Source: Carnimonas bestiolae
GTDB taxonomy: Bacteria > Pseudomonadota > Gammaproteobacteria > Pseudomonadales > Halomonadaceae
DNA: 64,000 bases
Reading direction: 5' to 3' (one strand)
Assembly (NCBI RefSeq): GCF_051251125.1
Contig: NZ_JBPCZL010000002.1
The notes under the pieces are model-generated. The model was given only the letters and a program-made list of their open reading frames with translations. It ran no database searches and was not told the DNA's origin. Both the position numbers and the translations under genes were made by a program. This document shows, piece after piece, positions 1 to 6,516 of this stretch. Each line of letters opens with the position of its first letter. Position 1 is the first letter of the stretch.

Positions 1-95
1 TCATTATTGGGGCGGTCACTCAGCGACTACCGCGACGCAATTTGCGTTCTACTGTACAGAGCCCAAACCACTCGATCGGGATCAAGGGGAAGCAC

Positions 96-1001
96 ATGGC
101 ACTTTCAAGATCGGAAGTTAATGACACACTGAACGAGATTAGCGACAAGCTCGATTCACGCGCCAGATTTTTAAACAAAGACAGCTACGACGGCATGATC
201 GGCCAAGTGCGCGAACTAACACCGGACTTAAAAGCGGATAACAGCGCTTATCTGCTGAACAAAGCCGACAGCACCCTCGATAAGATTGATCAGACCGCTA
301 ACGATAATGATGTTTTAAGTCGCACGGAAAAATTACAGGTTCATCGCAGTGTCGAGGCCACCAGCGCTTACGTACAAAAATACGGCTGCTTTACCGAAGG
401 AACCTTAATCAGTACGCCAAACGGTGACGTTAAGATCGAAGCACTTAAGGAAGGTGATTTGGTCAATACGTTGTCTGGGCCGCAACCGTTGAAGTGGATT
501 GGTCAGCGCACATTGACCAACATGGCGAGTTGGAGCGATAAAGAGAAGCGCAACAACTACCCTGTTCACATTTGCGCCCATGCATTAGGTGCAGGCATTC
601 CCTCGCAAGACGTTACATTCTCAGCCTGGCATCATGTTTACGTAAATGGCGTGCTGGCGCGTGCGATGGATTTGATCAATGGAATGACCATTTACCAACA
701 GCAGAAAATTGATCAGATTAAGTATTTCCACCTGGAGCTAGACGAATTCGATGTCATCATGGCCCATGGCGTTTACTCCGAGTCCTATACCGATAATGGT
801 ATTAACCGCGGCTTTTACGACAATGCCGTTATTTCGCTTCAACCCACTAAGGAGCAGCGCGGCGGCATGTCGCCACGCCCCGGCTTCACGGTGGTACGTC
901 CTAACCACAACGCTGGAATACTAACGGCGATCAAGCAGCAGCTAGAAATTCGTGCCGAAGAAATGCACACAGCCACTGCCAACAACCAGCACAGCGCGTA
1001 A
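96..1001 (+). CDS. Hint (Hedgehog/intein) domain protein, Hint_2-like
   Basis: The protein has 301 residues from the ATG at 96, chosen because AAGGGGA lies just upstream at 84-90; an in-frame start at 42 has no such site. About 97 N-terminal residues, mostly charged and probably helical, precede a Hint fold that begins with YGCFTEGT (Cys98). The rest follows the Hint_2 pattern: VKIEALKEGDLV, PLKWIG, a C-A-LGAGIP segment, a SAWHHVYV block in the place of the usual S-P-x-H-R/H motif, and a final region ending in ESYTDNG. Hint domains cleave the peptide bond before their first Cys. Here that bond is Gly-Cys-Phe, the same triplet as at Hedgehog autoprocessing sites. No signal peptide is evident. 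It sits at the end of the capsule locus but on the opposite strand, so a link to the polysaccharide is only positional. The Hint assignment is firm; function unknown. Confidence 0.8.
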   Translation: MALSRSEVNDTLNEISDKLDSRARFLNKDSYDGMIGQVRELTPDLKADNSAYLLNKADSTLDKIDQTANDNDVLSRTEKLQVHRSVEATSAYVQKYGCFTEGTLISTPNGDVKIEALKEGDLVNTLSGPQPLKWIGQRTLTNMASWSDKEKRNNYPVHICAHALGAGIPSQDVTFSAWHHVYVNGVLARAMDLINGMTIYQQQKIDQIKYFHLELDEFDVIMAHGVYSESYTDNGINRGFYDNAVISLQPTKEQRGGMSPRPGFTVVRPNHNAGILTAIKQQLEIRAEEMHTATANNQHSA

Positions 1002-1004
1002 ATG

Positions 1005-1035
1005 CAAAAAACCGCCCATCAAGGGCGGTTTTTTG
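1005..1035 (+). terminator. Intrinsic terminator after the Hint gene
   Basis: The hairpin has the arms ACCGCCC and GGGCGGT around a short ATCAA loop, preceded by an A-run and followed by six or more T, directly after the stop codon at 1001. The A-run on the left makes it potentially bidirectional, so it may also end the minus-strand transcript coming from 1211. Confidence 0.85.
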
Positions 1036-1210
1036 CGGCTCCATGCACTGAGCCGCGGGGTCAACGATGCAATTTCCGTAACCCACTGCACATTCGCCTG
1101 ATCGCCCGGCACGCTAGCCTTCATCCGGGCAACTGCTATCGTCTTCGAGTAAGCAGGCTACTGCCTAGCACTCTTTCCGCTCCCCCTAGGCGCACCGGTG
1201 AACAGCGCGG

Positions 1211-2389
1211 CTAAAACAGCGAGCGCAGCCGCTCCGTAAACTCACCGATATCAAGGCGTTTATCCTTCTCGACGCCTAGCGCTTCATCCAAGTGGGCAAT
1301 GTAATCCACAATGGCCTTGAGCCGCATCGCATGACGGTCGCCAGAAGAAATTTGGCCATCCTCGGTACCGCTGCTTAACCGAATGACTCTGCCTGCTTCA
1401 CCGCCATAGCGCGATTTGAGTTCTCCCGCAGGACGGCGAGAAGGATCGAAGAAGGCGTCCTTGTACTTGTCCCATACGCCTCTCTTTCCAAGGCGCCAGA
1501 TGAATTCGACCTTGTCGCGCCGGCTGTAGTAAAAGCCTTCGTCGAAGCTCTCATCGGAATATCGGTTGAAAGCTAACTGAGGTTCTTCTGTGTAGGAGAA
1601 TTTATTGGCACGCTTCTCGACTGCATCGTTCACGTCGGCACGCGCCATCGGCATCGCGTAAATACTTTTGCGCTTCGCCTGAACCGCCTGATGGAAGTCG
1701 TTCCAACCTTGCCTGGTAATGATGCAGTTCCCATCCATGGGCAGCGCCCAACGGGCTCTTAGACGCGCTTGCTCCAGCGCCACATTACGCGCCTCATTGA
1801 TCGGCATCGCGTAACGAATCTTGCGCTGAAGTAAACCGAGGCCAAGCGTCATCACCTGACTGGGGCGCCCACAGTTTTCAAGCGTGCCAATATGCTGGCG
1901 GAGTTGAGCCTCACTGGTCGGCTCGAGCCCGATCTCTCGATACCGAGAGGGAATGAAGGGAATCTCGACGTACTCTTGTCCAAAAGATGCGATTAACGTC
2001 TTTAACTCACTGGCAACGGTGCGATCTGAAAAGCGATTCAGTATCCAGATTTTCTCGCAGCCCGCGAAACGCTGCTCGTGCTCTAGCAGGTAGCGAGTGT
2101 TCTCCAGTGTTTGACCCAGCTTGTGTCGAGGCACCAGATCATTACCGAGAATGCGCGCAATACAGACATCCTCAATATCGTTGAACAGTTCTTCTCTTAC
2201 CGCTTGATAAGAGAAACCAGGCAGCAGATCCTCGCCTTTCGGGTAGCATTTCTTAATATAGATATCGAGCGCATCTAGCCCGGCATACTGCTTGAACAAG
2301 CCCAATCGTAGGTAGCGAGCATCAAGTGCCTTGCCCAACCCATGAACCGTCACTAGCCGATGCAACCACTTCTTTGAAATTCTGCGCAT
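1211..2389 (-). CDS. Hypothetical glycosyltransferase-like protein of the capsule locus
   Basis: A 392-residue protein whose family I cannot name with certainty. After about 80 residues it has ARILGNDLVPRH and GQTLENTRYLLEHE followed by KIWILNRFSD, which reads like the first nucleotide-sugar-binding half of a GT-A fold. Later comes ALPMDGNCIITRQGW, where MDGN occupies the position of a DxD-type metal motif. There is no signal peptide or membrane segment, so it should be cytoplasmic. It is the last minus-strand gene of the polysaccharide cluster, 92 bp after the preceding glycosyltransferase gene. Glycosyltransferase activity is inferred from context and these motifs only. Confidence 0.55.
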   Translation of the reverse strand: MRRISKKWLHRLVTVHGLGKALDARYLRLGLFKQYAGLDALDIYIKKCYPKGEDLLPGFSYQAVREELFNDIEDVCIARILGNDLVPRHKLGQTLENTRYLLEHEQRFAGCEKIWILNRFSDRTVASELKTLIASFGQEYVEIPFIPSRYREIGLEPTSEAQLRQHIGTLENCGRPSQVMTLGLGLLQRKIRYAMPINEARNVALEQARLRARWALPMDGNCIITRQGWNDFHQAVQAKRKSIYAMPMARADVNDAVEKRANKFSYTEEPQLAFNRYSDESFDEGFYYSRRDKVEFIWRLGKRGVWDKYKDAFFDPSRRPAGELKSRYGGEAGRVIRLSSGTEDGQISSGDRHAMRLKAIVDYIAHLDEALGVEKDKRLDIGEFTERLRSLF

Positions 2390-2481
2390 AATATCTACTG
2401 TCCAACACTTCTTTATTCAGGTACTTCCCGAACCACATCGCTCAGCAGGCATAGCCGGTGAGGGGGACATCCCAAAATAGC

Positions 2482-3507
2482 TCATTGCACGCGCGCTAAC
2501 CAAAACTCGCGCGCCACTTGAGGATCCCCCGCCGCTAACGCCTTACGCGCAGCTGCTTGCGCCATTTGCAATCGAGTCTGCGGCGACGAAGCCAAATAGT
2601 GTAGCGCCTCAAACCAGGCTTCGGGGGCATCCTCTACTAACAGACCATCCTTGCCGTCACTCACGAGGTCACTATAAGGCGATCTATTACTATAGACGCC
2701 GACGCCGCCCATTGCCGCCGTGTCCATAAACTTGATCCAGGATTTGGCAGCATTGAAAGGCGTTTGAAGCAGCGGCGCTAAACCAATATGAATGCGATGA
2801 GAACGCTGATAACGCAGGAAGTCGTCCCAGCTCAACGGTGCCTTCACAGTAGCGCGCGGGAGTTCGCTGAGTACCTGAGGAGTATGTTTGCCCAGCATAA
2901 TCTCAAGCGAAACGTCGGAAGAGCTCGTGGCCAACTGCTGCAAGGCAGGGGAAATCGCTTCGATGTCAGCAATATGGGAGCGCGTACCGAAATAGCCGAT
3001 TGTTATCTCGGTATCGGTTTGATGGGATAGATCGGGGAGCGGCGCAATAAGGGAGGGCGTCAGCAACGATACCCGCGAATGAATACCTTGCAGTTCGCGC
3101 TGCAAATGATCACTGCACACCACTACTTCATCGGCTAATGCCAAAATGGCCGGCTGAAGGCGCGACGCCGCTCGCTGCATACGCTTGCGGTACGACAGCG
3201 GCAGCGTCGGATCCTGCGCCGCCGCACTAAAATCATCGTCCAGCAGATAAAATATCTTGCCAAGCTGGGCGCGATGTCTGCGCACCCAACGCAGCCAGCC
3301 AATCGGCAATGAGCGAGTAATCAGCAGGTGCGCTCCCTCCCACAAAGAGCGCCGCCAACGTGACGTAAATAAGGGGGAACGCGTGGAAGCGTCGATACGC
3401 TCGCAGTGAACACCTTCGCGCTCAAGCCAAGGGATGACGTGATCGAAATAAAGCGCTTCCGTTGGACGGGCGCCATCACTCAGCGACAAAATGCGAGAAG
3501 TTAGCAT
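2482..3507 (-). CDS. GT-B fold glycosyltransferase (GT4-like)
   Basis: A 341-residue cytoplasmic protein starting at the ATG at 3507 (MLTSRILSLSDG), which has AAGG about six bases upstream; a longer reading from 3540 would overlap the previous gene and lacks a good ribosome site. The N-terminal half is a Rossmann-like acceptor domain. The C-terminal half begins with ITIGYFGTRSH and contains HIGLAPLL, AAKSWIKFMD and DGLLVEDAPEAW, the usual arrangement of the nucleotide-sugar-binding domain in GT4/GT1-like enzymes. It probably adds one sugar of the capsule repeat; donor and acceptor cannot be told from sequence. It lies eight bases after the 125-residue hypothetical gene, in the same operon. 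Confidence 0.8.
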   Translation of the reverse strand: MLTSRILSLSDGARPTEALYFDHVIPWLEREGVHCERIDASTRSPLFTSRWRRSLWEGAHLLITRSLPIGWLRWVRRHRAQLGKIFYLLDDDFSAAAQDPTLPLSYRKRMQRAASRLQPAILALADEVVVCSDHLQRELQGIHSRVSLLTPSLIAPLPDLSHQTDTEITIGYFGTRSHIADIEAISPALQQLATSSSDVSLEIMLGKHTPQVLSELPRATVKAPLSWDDFLRYQRSHRIHIGLAPLLQTPFNAAKSWIKFMDTAAMGGVGVYSNRSPYSDLVSDGKDGLLVEDAPEAWFEALHYLASSPQTRLQMAQAAARKALAAGDPQVAREFWLARVQ

Positions 3508-3515
3508 AGATTGCC

Positions 3516-3893
3516 TTATTGAGGCCGGAAGACTCCCCATCCACCACGCGTGTTAATTAGCTTGAGCCACTGGCCTTGGTGATCGCTAAGATACTTATCA
3601 CCGATACTAAACGCGATGCCTTTATTAAGAACCTGTATGAATAACGACCCGCTCTCTTTATTAGGCATGCTATCTGTCGCCACCACCAAATCACCCCCAA
3701 CGCTTTCAATGATTTGACCATCGTTCGTCAGGATTACGCCTTCTTTGAGGAATACCCATTCGGAAAAATCGGATGGCCCACACAACTTGAGCTTGCCAGA
3801 GACGGAATCTATCCCCAGAAATTTACCAAACTTGCTTTTTATTAACTGTCCCACGACGGCTAGCCTCTTTACCAATGAATGCCAATGCCACAT
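3516..3893 (-). CDS. Hypothetical small protein with beta-trefoil-like pattern
   Basis: 125 residues, starting six bases after the rfbD stop, with no strong ribosome site, suggesting translational coupling. No signal peptide or membrane segment. The sequence is rich in predicted beta strands, with a repeating pattern such as GKLKLCG, GDLVVATD and DKYLSDHQGQWLKL followed by GGWGVFRP. This recalls fascin/ricin-type beta-trefoil repeats, which often bind sugars, but the match is by eye and weak. Its position between rfbD and a glycosyltransferase suggests a role in capsule synthesis or recognition. I do not recognise a specific family. Confidence 0.5.
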   Translation of the reverse strand: MWHWHSLVKRLAVVGQLIKSKFGKFLGIDSVSGKLKLCGPSDFSEWVFLKEGVILTNDGQIIESVGGDLVVATDSMPNKESGSLFIQVLNKGIAFSIGDKYLSDHQGQWLKLINTRGGWGVFRPQ

Positions 3894-3899
3894 ACGCTT

Positions 3900-4802
3900 T
3901 TAGCGCAATCCAGCTTGGATGCGCTCAGCGACGGCCCGCCCAACACCATTTTGCCATGAAGGCAGTGTTAAGCCTGTTAATTCAGCAATTCGCTTTGTAT
4001 TCAAACGAGAATTCAGCGGCCTGGCAGCGGGAGTAGGATACTCGCTCGTCGGTACCGGGGTAATTTCTGCAAGTGGCGTCTCACCCACAGCCTCCAACTG
4101 CTGCTTGATGAAACAGGCATACTCGTACCAGCTTGTTTCCCCTGCGGCAGCGAGATGCAAGGTCGAAGGAGCAGGCGCATTCTCGGCCACCACTCTGCGC
4201 AGCAAATGAGCCGTGACGTCGGCAATCAGCTCAGCACTAGTCGGTGCTCCCCTCTGATCAGCCACTACCGAGAGCGCCGGCTTCTCACGAATTAACTTCA
4301 TCATGGTGCTGATGAAGCTTTTTCCTTGAGTAGAAAACACCCAGCTTGTGCGCAGGATCAGCGCTCGACAGCCGGTTTGGTGTATAGCTTGCTCACCTTC
4401 CCACTTCGAGCGCCCATAGACATTGATTGGCTGCGGCGCGTCTTCTTCGCGCCAAGGCGCATGGCCACTTCCATCGAACACGTAGTCCGTAGAGTAATGC
4501 ACCAGCAGCGCATCCAGCTGCTTCGCCAGTCGCGCCAACAGCGCGGGCGCATGAGCATTAACGTCGAAGGCCTGCTGCTGATCGTGCTCGGCGTTGTCCA
4601 CTGCGGTGTAAGCCGCCGCATTCACGATAACGTCGGGCTTCAACCGCATCAGGGTACGCTCGATAACCTGAGCGTCGTTGAGATTACCGCTTCCTTCTTG
4701 CGTATGCTCTCGCCCCAACGCGGTTACCCTACCCAGCACGCTCAGCGAGCGACGCAATGCCCACCCCACCTGGCCGTTAGCGCCGAATAGCACGATATTC
4801 AT
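3900..4802 (-). CDS. rfbD: dTDP-4-dehydrorhamnose reductase
   Basis: 300 residues from the ATG at 4802 (MNIVLFGANGQVGWAL). This start overlaps the rfbB stop in an ATGA, so the two are translationally coupled; the longer open frame upstream lies inside rfbB. It carries the extended-SDR signature: GANGQVG nucleotide-binding loop near residue 7, VNAAAYTAVDNAE, HYSTDYVFDG and the YGRSKWEGE catalytic Tyr/Lys. It reduces dTDP-4-dehydro-L-rhamnose to dTDP-L-rhamnose with NAD(P)H, the last step of the pathway, in the cytoplasm. The product is the rhamnose donor for the neighbouring glycosyltransferases. Confidence 0.95.
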   Translation of the reverse strand: MNIVLFGANGQVGWALRRSLSVLGRVTALGREHTQEGSGNLNDAQVIERTLMRLKPDVIVNAAAYTAVDNAEHDQQQAFDVNAHAPALLARLAKQLDALLVHYSTDYVFDGSGHAPWREEDAPQPINVYGRSKWEGEQAIHQTGCRALILRTSWVFSTQGKSFISTMMKLIREKPALSVVADQRGAPTSAELIADVTAHLLRRVVAENAPAPSTLHLAAAGETSWYEYACFIKQQLEAVGETPLAEITPVPTSEYPTPAARPLNSRLNTKRIAELTGLTLPSWQNGVGRAVAERIQAGLR

Positions 4803-5884
4803 GACTCGCCATCCTTCACTGCAGTTTGCCCCGTACCCAATCGCTGGCGCTGATAGCTGCCCTCGAAGATATGCTGACACCACTCGGGATTGCCCAGATA
4901 CCACTCGATAGTCTTACGCAAGCCGCTGGAGAAACTCTCTTGCGGCCGCCAACCGAGCGCTGACTCTATATAGGAGGCATCGATCGCGTAGCGCATATCA
5001 TGACCTGGCCGATCCTTAACGTAGGTAATCAGCTGGTCGTATCCCTGACCACCTCGACGCGGACGTAGTTCATCAAGTAAGCGGCATACTTCTTTCACTA
5101 CCTCCAGATTACGCCACTCGTTGTGTCCACCCACCGTATAGGTTTCGCCCAACTCACCGTTACACAGAACCTCGACAAGCGCCCGCGCGTGGTCTTCTAC
5201 ATATAACCAATCGCGTATCTGCTGCCCCGCTCCGTATACCGGCAGCGGCTTCTCTTCCAACGCATTCAGGATCATCAGCGGAATCAGCTTTTCCGGAAAC
5301 TGATATGGCCCATAGTTGTTCGAGCAGTTAGTGACCACGACCGGCAACCCGTATGTGCGATACCAGGCGCGCACCAAATGATCAGAGCTCGCCTTGCTCG
5401 CGGAATAGGGCGAACTGGGTGCATAAGGGGTTAATTCGGAGAAACGCTGATCGCCCTCACCCAAATCGCCAAACACTTCGTCAGTGGACACATGCAACAC
5501 GCGAAAACGCTGACGCGCCGGTTCATCGAGCGACATCCAGTAACGCCGCGCGCTTTCCAGCAGGGTATAGGTACCCAGGATATTAGTTTGAATAAACTCC
5601 GCAGGCCCATCGATTGATCGATCGACATGACTTTCAGCAGCCAGGTGCATCACCGCGCCCGGCTGATAACGCTCGAATACTCGATCCAACGCCTTGCTAT
5701 CGCAAATATCTACCTGCTCAAAATGATAGCGATCGCTGGAAGCAACAGACGCAAGGGACTCCAGATTGCCAGCGTAGGTGAGCTTATCGACATTCACCAC
5801 GGTGAAGTCTGTGCTGTTGATCAGATGGCGCACCAGCGCAGAACCGATAAACCCGGCACCGCCGGTCACAAGAATGGAAGACAC
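4799..5884 (-). CDS. rfbB: dTDP-glucose 4,6-dehydratase
   Basis: 361 residues, typical length. GGAGFIGSALVRH forms the NAD-binding loop; HVSTDEVFGD carries the Thr-Asp-Glu active-site triad and YSASKASSDHLV the Tyr-xxx-Lys pair. NCSNNYGPYQFPEKL is the classic RmlB signature. It converts dTDP-glucose to dTDP-4-dehydro-6-deoxyglucose, the second step of dTDP-L-rhamnose synthesis. It is the first gene of a minus-strand group with rfbD (4-base overlap) and is separated from rfbA and rfbC by the divergent beta-helix gene, so it needs its own promoter in the long upstream gap. Confidence 0.97.
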   Translation of the reverse strand: MSSILVTGGAGFIGSALVRHLINSTDFTVVNVDKLTYAGNLESLASVASSDRYHFEQVDICDSKALDRVFERYQPGAVMHLAAESHVDRSIDGPAEFIQTNILGTYTLLESARRYWMSLDEPARQRFRVLHVSTDEVFGDLGEGDQRFSELTPYAPSSPYSASKASSDHLVRAWYRTYGLPVVVTNCSNNYGPYQFPEKLIPLMILNALEEKPLPVYGAGQQIRDWLYVEDHARALVEVLCNGELGETYTVGGHNEWRNLEVVKEVCRLLDELRPRRGGQGYDQLITYVKDRPGHDMRYAIDASYIESALGWRPQESFSSGLRKTIEWYLGNPEWCQHIFEGSYQRQRLGTGQTAVKDGES

Positions 5885-6112
5885 AATAAGGCCTGTTGAG
5901 GGAAAATTATAAGGAGAGCAAACGCAAATAGTACGATAGGGAGGAGGGTAGCAAAGTGGAGGAGAAAAACGAAGGAGTGTGCACTGAAGAGACCAGCCAC
6001 CGATGCAGTGTAGATGATGGCGGTCCGCCTAACGTTTTATCGACCTAACTCGGTGTTTTCTGGTTACGTTCTCTGACCAGCCGGATACGGGAGTTTCCGC
6101 GCTCGAGTGTCC

Positions 6113-6141
6113 GTTATCGAACGCTATGGTTCTATTAGCAA
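6113..6141 (-). promoter_or_regulatory. Candidate sigma70 promoter for rfbB
   Basis: On the minus strand TTGCTA (-35, 6136-6141) and GATAAC (-10, 6113-6118) are separated by 17 bases, about 230 bases upstream of the rfbB start. Both hexamers match the consensus at only four of six positions, so this is a weak call by eye. Confidence 0.3.
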
Positions 6142-6445
6142 GATTGTTTATATAGAAAAGAGGGCGCTGAGTAAGTAAAAATTCAATGTTAAATCTCCTT
6201 TCCAGCGAGTAACAGAAGCGAAAAAAGAGAGGCTAGAAATGCTTGTGGGAGAGTTTTACCACAATGCGGTCAAAGGTGCGTAGGTCAAGCGTAATTCAAA
6301 GAGAATAATAAATAGGCGCGATAGTATTCGTGAAGAAAACTATCAGTGTAAGCCGACTTATACTTTGAAGGAAACATACGGACTTGTAGCCAACAATACT
6401 CACCAATATCAAAGTGTAGAATCGCCTTCTCACAAGACAGCTATA

Positions 6446-6474
6446 TTGACAGGATGAGAAAGTATTCATACAGA
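6446..6474 (+). promoter_or_regulatory. Candidate promoter for the beta-helix gene
   Basis: A perfect TTGACA lies at 6446-6451, with TACAGA 17 bases downstream (6469-6474), about 40 bases ahead of the ATG at 6517. The -35 is convincing, the -10 is poor; the nearby GATAAT is too far away (21 bases). Confidence 0.35.
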
Positions 6475-6516
6475 TAATTAGCTATTTTAATCAAATGCTA
6501 GTTTATGGAGATGGAT

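Larger units (their letters stand above)
5885..6516. other. Divergent intergenic region between rfbB and the beta-helix gene
   Basis: 632 bases with no convincing gene. It must hold the promoters for rfbB (leftward) and the beta-helix gene (rightward); candidates for both are listed. Near 6017-6027 there is a perfect 5+1+5 inverted repeat (GGCGG T CCGCC) that could be a protein-binding site. No JUMPstart/ops element of the enterobacterial type was seen. Confidence 0.6.

Noticed and set aside
96..1001. Intein remnant in a host protein
   Set aside because: No extein after the Hint domain and the Hint_2-type sequence argues for a stand-alone Hint protein.
6017..6027. JUMPstart/ops element for RfaH-type control (GGCGGTCC)
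   Set aside because: Only the first six bases fit GGCGGTAG; the rest of the element is absent.
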